Source: Heliocidaris erythrogramma (Eukaryota; Echinodermata; Echinoidea; Camarodonta; Echinometridae). From it: a DNA stretch of 64,000 bases. Below the pieces are notes generated by a model, which was given only the letters and a program-made list of their open reading frames with translations, was not told the DNA's origin and ran no database searches. The stretch is from contig CM046870.1 in NCBI GenBank assembly GCA_025617745.1, positions 5,027,285 to 5,091,284 on the forward strand, written 5' to 3'. This document shows positions 24,101 through 39,100 of the stretch, piece by piece (position 1 is the first letter of the stretch; every line of letters begins with the position of its first letter). A program made the translations under genes and the position numbers.

Positions 24101-27100
24101 TATAAAACAAATACTTTGTTCCAAAATATTTGATGTACTGTCAGTAGGTGGGGGTCTGAAAGTGGGTAAAATCCTACTTTCAACATTATCTTTCATGTTC
24201 CAAAAAAAAACTCTTGGGTCTGAATAAAAAGAAGATGTTGGACCGATAGTGGTCGATAATCCTCATTAACCTCCTTACAATCTTATTTCTTGCTCATCTG
24301 TGCATGCTTTCACTGTGTACTTGTGTGAAGATGTAGTGCCTTAACTCTTACTGTGCCAAGGGGTTTAGCTCTCTTCAAAATTTGTCCAAAATGTGATCAA
24401 TGCTTACTTTTCAAATGTCTGCAACTTCATTAACCATCTATTATTTCACAAAATATTGTGTACCAAAACTTGTAGGAAATTTATTACCATTTCTTGTGAT
24501 ACCAAACATCATTACTTTACCCAACTTTATGCATAAGAATTATTGAAAACTACATTTGAGTTTCTTTTTTGTCCATTATATTTTGGTTTTTCATTTGCTT
24601 ACTATTGTTTCATGTTGAAATAAGGTAATATCTTTTTAAAAATCTGATATTTTCTCTGAATTTCTCTATGGTAGCATAATTATAATCATATATTTAGAAT
24701 GCTTGATTTATGCTCAAAATTTAGATAAACATTGACCACCATATCCCTTTCCTGTGGTCGAGCAATTGGTGAATGCAAATGACAAGTCTATCTGTCAAAT
24801 ATACGTGCCATCGGCACTGAAAGAGTTAAAGAATAATATCAATAAAAAATGTGATTGCTGAACAATAAAAGTAATAGCAGATTGCTGATAGCGTGAAAAA
24901 AATGCCCTACAGTGCAAATTAGTCTTGTTTTGTTATCTACAGAGCTGCCAACCTCTGGCCAAGCTTTTCCGTACACGCCAAGCTGAAAAATCGTATTTTG
25001 GCGATGAAATCCGTAATTTTTTGCAAGTCCCCAAATACCAAATTTTTAAACTGCAACTGCCACCAAAATTGTATAAGTTAGATCTAAAAATGTCCTAAAA
25101 TTACTCTTTATGACACCCCAATAATTATCAATGGGAATAATATAATTATCTAGATCTAGAAACATAAAAAACCAGCTCAAAACTCACGTTCCCTATTCAT
25201 CCTTTCGATTCCACTACGTCTACGCTACGGAGCAGCTCCACATACTGCCGCCTTACACCAAGCAGCAGCCGCGCCGTGCCGCCCGCGGGCTAGGCTGGCC
25301 GGCTGCCTAACGCCTCGGTGTGTAAGAGCAGCCGCACCGCTAGCGCTTGAGCTCATAGCTTGAGCTGGAAGTTTGCGTGTGCGGTGAAAGTACGTTCGCA
25401 GTCTCCTTTCTGTATGCACTTTAGGTACGTACACAGTGCGGAGTTCCGGGAACAGCGAAAATAATACAATATGAGTGTGAAAGTATGAGTGATAACAAAT
25501 ACATGTGCGCAACGTATAATACGAATAGTGCATACAGGGTTCGTACTCTTTCTCATGAATTAAATTCCATGACTTTCCATGACCTTTCTAGCCAGAATTC
25601 CATGACCTTTCCATGACTTTTATACATTTTTTTTACACGGTCGGTAGACTGAAAATTTGATCTCAAATCAAAGCGAAGTAAAGGGCATGTTTCAAGTCTC
25701 CCAATAGAAAAGCAGCTTTTGTTATCTAGTTATTTAGAGGCCGCAGGACGCAAAGCCATACGTTGCGGCTACACTAGTGCATGCCAACTAGATCTCGATT
25801 TGGATTCCATTCAGAATCGACTCCGACCAGGCCCGGCCCCGGCGCGGCCCCGGCCCGATACACTGTACGTTGCACCGCAGCACCGGTGGCTTCACTATGT
25901 CACTGCATAGGGGTAGTGTGCAGTTTAACGACAATTGTCTGATTTTCATATAAAAAGCTCCGCTTTATAAAACAATTATCGAAATTCTACATACATGACC
26001 AGTGTAATCCTAGTCTAAGCTTCACTTTCATAACTGTAATGACGAAAACCAGATTGAATTCGCGGCTATAACGATGAAAATAGATCGTCTTTTTCATTTG
26101 TTCGCAAGGTGGCTGTAGATGACTATGCGTGGTATGACCAAGAGGTGGCGCTATACGGCATGTTCCAGAGCTATACATACAGAGAGTCGTAACACTGATC
26201 GGCATGTTTTAAACACAGACCGTGTACGCGTAGGCTTATTATGCGCGTGTCACAACTCTCTATCAACGCGCTCTGGCATGTTCCTTTTTCTATTTTACAT
26301 GTGACCTACAGGCGCCATTTTTTCTCTGATTCTAACGAACGATAATTATTCTTAGCTTAGTTTGAATTATTATGTTGTGGCGTCACTGTGGCATGAATAA
26401 TATTTATTTCCTCAAATTTTTGAGGGGGTTTTCCTTCATAGTTCTTCCATGTCTTATATTTTTTAAGTGAAGGGCTTGTTGACCATTGCATTTGATATTT
26501 GACCTACGTTTTTTTCTTCGTCCTATACTCTCTTACGGTAGGCCTACTTAAAAAAAAAATTATTCCTTCTCTTAATATTTCTTAATCCTGAAGTACTCTA
26601 ACAATATATTTGGGGTTTTTTTAAGACCTGAAAGCTTTATTTTCATTTTTTATTTTCTTCTCAGACTTTATTTCTTTTTCTGTGATTTTTTTTTTTGTTG
26701 CTTTTTTTGTTGGTTCTTCGAAAGCCGAGTTTCCATTCCGGAGTAAATTTCGTTGATTTGTTTCATTAATTTTTATATCATTTCACCGGATTTAGATATG
26801 CAAATATATTTTATGTTCTGTCCCTGCCCCCTAAATATTCATCTTGCTCCCTCGCTAACGCGCTCTCTTTCTCTCTCTCTCTCTCTTCCAAATTCCAAGC
26901 TCTCCTGCATGCTGACAGTTTCCCTGTCTTGCTAATACATCACAATGAGGTGTGCGCTATTAATGGCGTTGTATACACACCGACACACACATACAGGCAG
27001 TCTGACATGATGCACATACCCCCACATGTATACACACACTGTAGTGATAGTTTTTGCGGAGCCAAGTAGCGTCGCTGATAAGTTCAAACTTTCACTCATT

Positions 27101-30100
27101 CTGGGGCCTATTCCAAGGCTCGTATATATTATCACACAACAGAATCGACTCTCGGAACCGCGGAACCGCGGAACCGCCGGGCACGAGTAGTCGACTCTGG
27201 ACATCACGGAGTCGATTCCTCGGTTCTCGGAACGGGAGTCGAGTAAAATCGATTACTCGACTCTCGCTCCCTGTAGTGGCAAAATACTGTAGTTGAATGT
27301 CCATAATTTTGATATTCCATGACTTCCCATGACTTTTCAATGAAAAAAACAATTTTCCATGACTTTCAAGGCCTTAAAAGCAATAAAGTAAAATTCCATG
27401 ACTTTCCAGGTTTTCCATGACCCGTACGAACCCTGGCATAATCAGATTTCTTCAAATCCGCAATTTGGGGGCGACATTCCGTACTTCCGTAATGATGGTT
27501 AATTTCCGTACCAATTACGGAAAATCCGTACTAGTTGGCAGCTCTGTATCTATACTTCAACTGCAAAAAGAATTTTTTTAAGATAATTTAAAGCAGGGGG
27601 GAAGAAAAGAAAAAACATTAATGTAGAAGTTAGTTTACTGTCTGTTTTTTATGAAAACCGAAGCACACAATGTGTTTCACATTAAAAATTAAACTCTCCT
27701 AAGAGTACCAATTCCAAGTCCAAATATTTATAAGCCTTTGCATACTTTCATATCAATTGCTTCCTCCTAAAATAATAAAATCTGATTCTTATTACCAATC
27801 AAAACTGATAACTGACTTGACAAACATAATGACTGAAATAGAAAGTCGTAAGTAGGCTATTCAAGTATACTTACTGCACCAGCTACAGCTGAGAAGTATC
27901 CAAACAATGGATCCTAGAGAAGGATAAGAGATAAATAGAGAGAAAAATATGATAGTTAAATATAGCAATGACACATAAAAGAGAAAAAAATTGTTTACAT
28001 TTAAAGCCTGCGCAGTCGAAAGCAGATCAAGTACATGTAGATGAACATGAACATACAAACCTCGGGAGCGTTTCATCAAGCCTTTTGTCAGTGACTTTTA
28101 CTGACAAATGTGCTCTCAGCCAATCAGATGCAAGGATTTTAGTAGCTTCTAACAGTTGTCGGTAAAAATCACTGACAAAACGCTTGATGAAACGCTCCCC
28201 TGGCTTAACCCCCTCCTGGGTTATCATTTTGGGGGACAGTTGTCTTAAAAGAATTTTCAAGAGTGAAAATGTCACTTGAAATCCTATGTTTTATTGAGGA
28301 ATTGGGCATAAAATATCTTCCATGGATATGAACTTCCTTTTAAAGGTAACAGCCAATCCGCAGGTCCCCTAAAAGCGCGCTATTTTATTTCCAGTTCTGC
28401 CTGACTATGAATACATAATGAGCAAGAACAGCCAGGAACATCTCATTTGCAAACTATTGAATAGACTACTTATCATTCACCAATTGTCATGAGTTATACA
28501 TCAAATAAGAGCCCCAGGGGGCACGACGCTCACCTGAGGTGGATCAATTCACATCTGGTGCATGTTCTCTCTAGCACCACCAGGAGATATATTAGAAATT
28601 GAAACAACTAGGAGGATGTACATGAGATGATGTTAGAAATTAACATAATTCCCCCCCCCCCCCCCCCGCCTGGTTCTGGAGAAGAAGATGTTTGAAATTA
28701 CATAGCTTTTACAGTTGGGGACCCTCCCCCTGGACCCCCTGGGGGCCACATGTACTATTTTAGCAACTTTGGGTCCCCTACCCCTAAGGATGATTCCTAC
28801 CAAGTTTATTTAAATTCCGATCATGTGTTTTGGAGAAGATCTGAATGTACATTTTGCCTGGCAGCGCTCGCCCCCCCCCCCCCCCCCCCTCCAGTATGTT
28901 ACCCCCACAGGGCCCCTATAGGGCCACTCAGAGAAATTTCATGAACAACATTCATTCTTCATCTATAGAGGTATCTCCATACACAATACCAAGTCTGAGC
29001 TATGCTTGGTTCTGGAGAAGAAGATGTTTGAAATTTACATAGCTTTTACAATTGGGGGCCCTCTCCCTGGGCCCCCTTGGGGGCCACATGTACCATTTTA
29101 GCAAATTTGGGTCCCCTACCCCTAAGGATGATTCCTACGAAGTTTGGTTGAATTCCGATCATGTGATTTGGAGAAGAAGATCAGAATGTACATTTTGCCT
29201 GGCAGCGCCCCCCCCCCCCCCAGTATGTTACCCCCACAGGGCCCCTATAGGGCCACTCAGAGAAATTTCATGAACAACATTCATTCTTCATCTATAGAGG
29301 TATCTCTATACACAATACCAAGTCTGAGCTATGCCTGGTTCTGGAGAAGAAGATGTTTGAAATTTACATGGCTTTTACAATTGGGGGCCTTCCCCCTGGG
29401 CCCCCCTGGGGGCCACATGTACCATTTTAGCAACTTTGGTTCCCCTACCCCTAAGGATGATTCCTACCAAGTTTGGCTGAATTCCGATCATGTGTTTTGG
29501 AGAAGAAGATCAGAATGTACATTTTGCCTGGCAGCGCCTCCCCCCCCCCCCCCCCTCCAGTATGTTACCCCCACAGGGCCCCTATAGGGCCACTCAGAGA
29601 AATTTCATGAACAACATTCATTCTTCATCTATAGAGGTATCTCTATACACAATACCAAGTCTGAGCTATGCCTGGTTCTGGAGAAGAAGATGTTTGAAAT
29701 TTACATAGCTTTTACAATTGGGGGCCCTCCCCCTGGGCCCCCCTGGGGGCCACATCTACCATTTTAGCAACTTTGGGTCCCCTACCCCTAAGGATGATTC
29801 CTACCAAGTTTGGTTGAATTCCGATCATGGGTTTTGGAGAAGAAGATGAAAATGTAAAAAGTTAACGGACGACGCACGACGGACGACGCACGACGGACGA
29901 CGCACGACGGACGACGGACAAATTTCCATCGCAATAGCTCACTCGAGCCTTAGGCTCAGGTGAGCGAATAAAAGAAGAGGGATCAGAGATTTGTGACATG
30001 CTTTTATTGTGTTCAAAATAAAAGACGAAATTGGTAAAAAATGGTGTTCCTTTTATGACAAAAAATGGAAATGAAATGAAATATAAATCTGGCCAAAACT

Positions 30101-33100
30101 ACCATAGTTTTATTGTGAGCCAGGGCAAATTTGACATGAGCGTAAAGGGCATTTTCTGTACTTTCCAAAGATTGAAATAACATTAATGTGCACTTCATGA
30201 CAGGGTCAGGATCCAGCATTATGTAACCAATGTACACACTTTGTCTTTAAAAAAGTCAATTCCAGCATTCCGATTGGTTACCACCACGCAAGATGTTTTC
30301 TCACAGCCAGGCAACAGCTATGCGCATGTTTGCGCAAGGATGAAGCAACAGGTTGCGCATTGTTTCATTCAACGCGCACTTGGTTACAGATGGCTTGCTT
30401 GCCAATCACAGGGCTAAGATTCTATGGTCTTGACAACGGATAATCTGCGGCTGAATATTGCTGGATCCTGCGCTTCCATACATATGTGTCTTGATGGCGG
30501 CTCATATACTTTTTATATGTCTTTTAACAACTTGAAATCTTGTGAAAAAAAGGCTTTTGTATGACTATTTCATCAGTTATATTAAACAACTTATTTCTAA
30601 AATTCTGACTGAAACAAAATATCCCTGTGTTGGTAAACTATTCATTTATTTTTGCAGAAAGTCTAATGAGCATAGCATTAATATTTATTGAAGAACATAA
30701 CTTTAAAGATGACCATGCGATACAGCCGACTGGGTGCAGGGAGAGAGTCCATTTCGGGCACTGGAAATAAAATGTGTGATTTTTGCTCATTTGCATACGA
30801 CCTGCGGTCTGACTGGTAACTTATCCTGTTTTTTTTGGGGGGGGGAGGGAATTCTTGGTGAAAACAAATAGTTCAATGCTCAAACTTCTGGGCAGGATTT
30901 GCGAGCTTACAGCGCAGAAGAGGGTAACCAAGTTTATACAGCCGCAAATATTAACCTCCCCACATGTAATTGCAATCCTGTAATACTTATGAATTGTAAC
31001 TATGCAATTCATAATGGCTTGATATTCAATAATTCAATTCATAGTAACAATTCAATTCAATTCAGTATTTATTTCCAATTCATAAAAATGAACAAAGTCA
31101 TATACAGACAAATAAAAAGGAGAATTAAAACATGTCAATAAAACATGAACAAAGCAATCAAAAGTAATAGGAAAGGTAGAGTTGTTACATGGTTGAACAT
31201 AAATGATTGGAAAAGGGGCATGCACTAAAAAGCCAAGAAAAGGCTTGTATGAACGCACATGCCCAACGTGGATTGATGATTAAAATAATATTGCTACCAT
31301 GGATGCGGTAATTAAGTACAGTACCAAGTAATAATAATTAAAACAAAAACTAAAATACAATAAACCGAGAAAGTAAAACAGGACAAAATATATAAACACA
31401 CAACATACATATAGTCATCCTAACATAAATTAATAATTGCTAAGTAATTTCTTTTTGTATTGTCTTTTAAAAGTATTATTAAACTGTGTATTAATTCTGC
31501 CAAATTCCAAACTATTCCATAAAGTGGGGCCTGTATGTCGTATGGAATATTTAGATCTATCATTTGAGAAGGCCCACCTGTGAAATTGATTACGTGATCT
31601 GGTAAAATAATTGTGAATATTAGAGTTAATTGAGAACATGTTCATTAAATATGGCGATAGAAGTAAGTTGTTCTCTGTGTAATAAATATGATTTGAACCA
31701 ATTAAAAGACACCCCTCTTATACCGTAATATTGCAACTTGTTGAGTAATATATCATGAGAAAGCGAATCAAAAGCTTTGGAGAGATCCATGAAGACTCCT
31801 ATAACTTCTTTGCCGGCACTGAGTTCACTAATTATTCTATCATGAATTTCAATAACTGCCATTTCTGTAGAGTAATTTTGACGGAAGCCATATTGACTGT
31901 CATTGTGGTGTCGTAAAAAACAGTAGAGTCTATTAAAAACTAATTTCTCCAATATTTTGGAGAAACATGGTAAAATCGATATTGGGCGGTAGTTGGTAAA
32001 TTGATTCGGATTGTCCTTTTTAAAAACGGGAACAACTTTGGCTATTTTTAGTTTAGAGGGTACGAATCCAGTTGTGAGAGATGTGTTGAAAATATATAAA
32101 AGTGGATCTATAATAAAGGGCAAGACATATTTCACAACAGATGGATGAATGTTATCAAATCCACTACTTTTACTAGCTTTAAGTGATTTACCAATGTCTA
32201 ATATTTCTTTCTTTGTAACTGGTTTAAAGAACAAAGTATGTGAGAGTGGTTCATTCATATAAGAATGAAACGAATTACAATTGTCTTTATTTAAATCATT
32301 ACATGTACTTGATCCAACGTTGATAAAATATTGGTTAAAGTTTTCTGCAATTTCAAAATGATCACTAATATAACAGCCATTATATCAAAAAGTGGTTTCT
32401 TTTATCAAGATTGTTTTTCTGTTTTCCTAAAATATTGTTTATAAGTTTCCATGTTTTGTTTGAATTTGTTTTCATAGATTCAAACTTGATAAAATAATAT
32501 TTTTTCTTCTCTCGTCGTTGGAGAGTTGAAGTAACTTCATTACGTATCTTTTTATATCTATCATGATGAGCTTTAGTTGGGGAGTTTAAATACACCTTAT
32601 AATATTTATTTTTCTTTCTTATAAGCTTCAAAATATCAAGGTTAATCCATGGTTTTCTATTCTGTTGACGTTTACCGATATGTTTTGTGCTGATAGGTAA
32701 GTGTTTATTATACAGGTTAACGAATGTATCATAAAATATGTTGTACGCCCCCTCCGGGTGGCTCTGGAGACACACCTCTGACCAGTCCACGATTGAAAGA
32801 TCACCACATAGAGAATTAAGACCATCAGGAGATATTTTCCTGTATGAATGTGCTTTTTGTTTATCATTTATTAAAAAATCTGAAAAATGGGACAAATGGA
32901 AGATTGGAAAATGGTCAGAAATATCTGTTAAAAAGGCACCAGACAGAGGGGAACAACTAAAATCATTTGTAAATATGTTATTGATTATAGTAGATGATCT
33001 ATTATTGACACGTGTTGGTCTGTCTATAATGGGATAAAACCCGGATGAGATTACTTGGTTGACAAAATGAAGAATTTGTGTGTTTTCAGATTTTTTCAAC

Positions 33101-36100
33101 AAATCAATATTGAAGTCGCCCATGAAGAAAATACGTTTCTTGATTATGTAATTATCATTCATCAATGTATCAAAATATGAAGTAAATGAAGAAATGCTTG
33201 ATTTTGGTTGACGATATACATGTATATTCCCAACTACAACATTTCTTTCTGATTTGCACTCGATTTTCAAATGCATAAAGAATCAACACCTTCACACTGC
33301 CTTCACACTGCCGCGGCCACTAGGTCGATCAGCATGCAGGAATTTATAGCCTTCAATTGAGAAGGGAACATTAGAGGTTGAATTAATCCACGTTTCCGAT
33401 ATGCCAATCACCGAAAAACAAAATCTGATATTCGAAAGAAAACTGTGTATGTGATCAAAATTTTGAAATAAACTTCTTGCATTGAAGTGAATCATGCTAA
33501 AGTTTCCCGTTATAGAATGTTCAATTATTTCATTGAATTCAGAGGTCAAGTAGTATCTTGCATTGGTGGAGAAGGTATGTTCGTCCTGATCATTCCCAAC
33601 ATGATATTCGTCGTGCCCAGCATTACTACTTGTATTTGCATCAACAAATTCGCCTTTAGAACAAAATAATGACTGAAATTCCGAGTCATCAATTTCAACG
33701 AATGGCAAAGGGTGAGTAAAGTTGACGTTTGCAGAAAGTATATTAGTTACCTTGACATTTAAACTCGAGTCTGCTTTAGAATAATCATTCCACATTACAA
33801 TGACTAATGAGACGTACAAGACAATACAAAATATCCAGAAACTCAATAAGAAACACGTAAAATAATAAGGCCTAAAAGTTTGTTAAATTACTACCTTTTA
33901 TTGATAATAAAAGGGTCAAATAAATGAGTAAATTAGAAAAAATAACTTAAGGAGAGAAAGTGGAATGCATCAGCATTGTATAATTATTCATGTCACAAGT
34001 TTTCCAAGTCTTGTTTACAGCGGATAGTTCTGCGGATCGACTTTCCATTTGTGGTGGATATCAGGACTACGATTCGACCATCAGTACTACAGTCAAACCA
34101 AGGAGTTGATAACTCCTTGGTCAAATCTGCTATAGCAACTACATGTACCTATAGAGAAAGACCACCCTCTTTATAAAGATCACAGTTTTTGTTTCAATTC
34201 GAAGAAATAATTTGTGAGCTTTCTCATTCCATTCATGTCGTCTAGAGGAAAATCATAATAGAAATGTCCTCTAAAAAAAATTGCTCCTCAAATGCCGTTT
34301 GAAATATGATGAGAAATAGCTGAAGTGTTCGGCTGAACATTCATGCCACATGTGTGTGTGTACGGGGCATATACCCGTTTCTGTGAGAATTGCATGTAAT
34401 TTTCAGCGAGATTGGGTCAATTTCTTATCATTTTGCTGATTCCAAAACCTCGCAATATACACCAAACATTACATGTACATGTATACATGTATGTAGACAT
34501 AACCAACCTTTCCCAATCGCTTTGAGACAGGTTCTTTCACAAATGATATCCAGAACTCAACTTGATCTTTAATTTAGTAATTCTCATTGAAATGCGTCTT
34601 TTAGGAACCTGTACATAAAAACCATCTGCTCTAAAGACTGCTTTTCTTGTCTCCCTTGAGCGGTCTTTATATAGAGGTTTCACAGTATCTAGTCATTTGT
34701 AATCGACACTCTTTGAAGCCTCATTCACTGTATGAAGCTAAAAACCATTTTTTTTTAAACCCAAAGACATTCTAAATGAATGTCAAAAGGGGTAAAAAAA
34801 AAAAGTAGTAGTGCACAACAAAGGCCCCTAGCTAAGCGTCCTTAATTACATGTATCTGAGTGTGGAAAGATGCCACCCTATTTCACAGCACCATTCATAG
34901 TTTTCCCGCTATACCGAACAGAGAGTTGTCCGGTCCGAGAGTGACATTTCTACTTATTTCACCCCAAAAAGATGAATCGCTCTAAGTGACTCTTGTAGCA
35001 CCAAACCAAATCTTCATTAATTATTTGTGTGGCTATTCGCTAGTGCTGTCGACAAGCCTTCTGACGACAATCCTGTCGACAAAACCCTTTCTCGCTGTAA
35101 AACAACATGTCAACAAAGATTCTGATATTGGCGATATAATTACATTAATATTTAACTGTGAATTCCACATTAAATAGCCAATGGAATAAAGTCAACATTT
35201 GTCCACATTACAGAGTTATATGTTTGTTATTTTTCTAATACTTCTTTTTAGCTGTTTAAGGGTTTCTAGATTATTTTTATGTCTCACTTCATCGCTGACT
35301 GTGGTAGGCTCCCTGCAGCAACAGTTATTTGTTCTTGCGCATGAAATTTACTGATCATGTATTGTCGAAAACGGTCGACATTGGTCATAAATTGGTCATA
35401 AATTCGACCCATCATGTCCACAATATATATATCTACTCCAGTATTAACCCCCCCCCCCAAAAAAAAAAAGATGGCTTTCCAAGCTTGTTTGAAAACAAGT
35501 ACAATATTTCAAAAGGCTTCATTTTTAAAAGGCAATTGACTCACAATATCATACACACTACAGTATGTACATGTATCCAGGGAGAATTTTTGGGGAAAAA
35601 AGACACCCCAAAATGCTGATGACCATTTTCCCCCTTTTTTTGCTTGTCAGAAAATTGTCAGAAAGTTAGGCCCCTCCCTCACAAAATCCTGGATCCGTCA
35701 CTGCATGTATCACACATTGCTCCATCATGAAATCTTCAAATATCAATGTTTATTTTCCAACATGAACCAAGCATTCTCAATTTCTAGGAAACATTTATAA
35801 AGATAGCAAAAATATTTCTTGAAGAAATGCACATCTTCTAAAAACAAAGCTTTTTATCAGTGTTTACCTTGGAATGGAAAAAATAATAGTGGAAAAGAAA
35901 TTAAGGAGCTTAATCATAAGATCAAAGCTAAACTCATGGGCCCGTATGCTGAACTCTGGTTTAACTTAAACCATGGTCTAAATGTGTGGTTTAACTATGG
36001 GCAGCCAAATGTGACACAAACCTCTCTAACAGTAGATATTCAATTTATCAGCATTTTTGGTACTCAAACTTTTAACAACTGTGTGGAAATGATAAAGTAC

Positions 36101-39100
36101 AAAAGTTTTCTTGACCATTAAAGCTTGAGACCAGAATCCAGTAAACATAAAGAACATACAGTGCAAACAAAGTTTTGACATTTTAGGCTACCCATAGTTA
36201 AACTACAGATTTAAACCATGGTTTAATTATGTTAAACCGGAGTTCAGAATACGGGCCATGGTGTTTTCTGTTCTTATTTTACTCGTAAAATCACGAAAAA
36301 TTAAAATGAAAAATACCTTTTGAAAGGGCACTAGATTAGATTCATTTTTGACATTTTTTTTTTTCATGCAATGCTCGGGAAATCATACAAATGAAAATGA
36401 ATTATCTTAAATATTTTGTTAAAATCTCAAAATACATGTACATGTATGTAAATCACCTTGGCTCAGTAAACAATATTTCAGAAGTCAAAATTTCCTACCA
36501 ATGATGGAGCAGCTACAATTGGAGGGTAAGCGCCAAAGCCTGGAGCCACTACCGGTGCCACTACCGGTGGTACAGCCCCAATGACCGGTGCTACTACCTG
36601 TGGTACAGCCCCAATAAAAGAGTTAAACATATGATAAGAGAAAATAAGTACAGCCCCATTAAAAAGTTTAAAATGTTTCAGAAGTCAAAATTCCTAGCGT
36701 TAATGGAGCAGCTACAACTGGAGGAAGTGCCACAGCCTAGTGCCACAGCCTGGAGCCACTACCGGTGGTACATCCCAAATGACTGGTGCCACTAATGGTG
36801 CCACTAACAGTGGCACAGCTCCAATAAAAGAGTTAAAATAAGATAAGATGAAATAAGCACAGCCCCAGGAAAGAATTTTAAAAGTTTCAAACCTCAAAAT
36901 TTCCTACAACTGATGAAGCAGCTACAACTAGAGGGTAAGCACCAAAGCCTCGAGCCACAACCAGTGCTAATATCGGTGCTACCACTGGTGGTACAGCCCA
37001 AACAAACAGTTAAAAATAAGACAAGATTAAATGGGTACAGCCCCAGGAAGAGTTTTAAAAGTTTCAGAAATCAAAATTTCCTACCAATGATGGAGCAGCT
37101 ACAATTGGAGGGTAAGCGCCAAAGCCTGGAGCCACTACCGGTGCCACTACCGGTGGTACAGCCCCAATGACCGGTGCTACTACCTGTGGTACAGCCCCAA
37201 TAAAAGAGTTAAACATATGATAAGAGAAAATAAGTACAGCCCCATTAAAAAGTTTTAAATGTTTCAGAAATCAAAATTCCTAGCGTTAATGGAGCAGCTA
37301 CAACTGGAGGAAGTGCCACAGCCTAGTGCCACAGCCTGGAGCCACTACCGGTGGTACATCCCAAATGACTGGTGCCACTAATGGTGCCACTAACAGTGGC
37401 ACAGCTCCAATAAAAGAGTTAAAATAAGATAAGATGAAATAAGTACAGCCCCAGGAAAGAATTTTAAAAGTTTCAAACCTCAAAATTTCCTACAACTGAT
37501 GAAGCAGCTACAACTAGAGGGTAAGCACCAAAGCCTCAAGCCACAACCGGTGCTAATATCGGTGCTACCACTGGTGGTACAGCCCAAACAAACAGTTAAA
37601 AATAAGACAAGATTAAATGGGTACAGCCCCAGGAAGAGTTTTAAAAGTTTCAGAAATCAAAATTTCCTACCAATGATGGAGCAGCTACAATTGGAGGGTA
37701 AGCGCCAAAGCCTGGAGCCACTACCGGTGCCACTACCGGTGGTACAGCCCCAATGACCGGTGCTACTACCTGTGGTACAGCCCCAATAAAAGAGTTAAAC
37801 ATATGATAAGAGAAAATAAGTACAGCCCCATTAAAAAGTTTTAAATGTTTCAGAAGTCAAAATTCCTAGCGTTAATGGAGCAGCTACAACTGGAGGAAGT
37901 GCCACAGCCTAGTGCCACAGCCTGGAGCCACTACCGGTGGTACATCCCAAATGACTGGTGCCACTAATGGTGCCACTAACAGTGGCACAGCTCCAATAAA
38001 AGAGTTAAAATAAGATAAGATGAAATAAGTACAGCCCCAGGAAAGAATTTTAAAAGTTTCAAACCTCAAAATTTCCTACAACTGATGAAGCAGCTACAAC
38101 TGGAGGGTAAGCACCAAAGCCTCGAGCCACAACCGGTGCTAATATCGGTGCTACCACTGATGGTACAGCCCAAACAAACAGTTAAAAATAAGACAAGATT
38201 AAATGGGTACAGCCCCAGGAAGAGTTTTAAAAGTTTCAGAAATCAAAATTTCCTACCGCTGATGGAGCAGCTACAACTGGAGGAAGTGCCACAGCCTAGT
38301 GCCACAGCCTGGAGCCACTACCGGTGGTACATCCCAAATGACTGGTGCCACTAATGGTGCCACTAACAGTGGCACAGCTCCAATAAAAGAGTTAAAATAA
38401 GATAAGATGAAATAAGTACAGCCCCAGGAAAGAATTTTAAAAGTTTCAAACCTCAAAATTTCCTACAACTGATGAAGCAGCTACAACTAGAGGGTAAGCA
38501 CCAAAGCCTCGAGCCACAACCGGTGCTAATATCGGTGCTACCACTGGTGGTACAGCCCAAACAAACAGTTAAAAATAAGACAAGATTAAATGGGTACAGC
38601 CCCAGGAAGAGTTTTAAAAGTTTCAGAAATCAAAATTTCCTACCAATGATGGAGCAGCTACAATTGGAGGGTAAGCGCCAAAGCCTGGAGCCACTACCGG
38701 TGCCACTACCGGTGGTACAGCCCCAATGACCGGTGCTACTACCTGTGGTACAGCCCCAATAAAAGAGTTAAACATATGATAAGAGAAAATAAGTACAGCC
38801 CCATTAAAAAGTTTTAAATGTTTCAGAAGTCAAAATTCCTAGCGTTAATGGAGCAGCTACAACTGGAGGAAGTGCCACAGCCTAGTGCCACAGCCTGGAG
38901 CCACTACCGGTGGTACATCCCAAATGACTGGTGCCACTAATGGTGCCACTAACAGTGGCACAGCTCCAATAAAAGAGTTAAAATAAGATAAGATGAAATA
39001 AGTACAGCCCCAGGAAAGAATTTTAAAAGTTTCAAACCTCAAAATTTCCTACAACTGATGAAGCAGCTACAACTAGAGGGTAAGCACCAAAGCCTCGAGC

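Noticed and set aside
28750-29708. Repeated plus frames with NFGSPTPKDDSYQV
   Set aside because: They reappear because of the tandem DNA repeat and are broken by poly-C runs of varying length; no evidence of selection on protein.
36712-39042. Repeated 61-codon minus frames (MRFETFKILSWG...)
   Set aside because: They start in presumed intron sequence and run through decayed sub-repeat B, which lost its donor; the cassette exons use another register.
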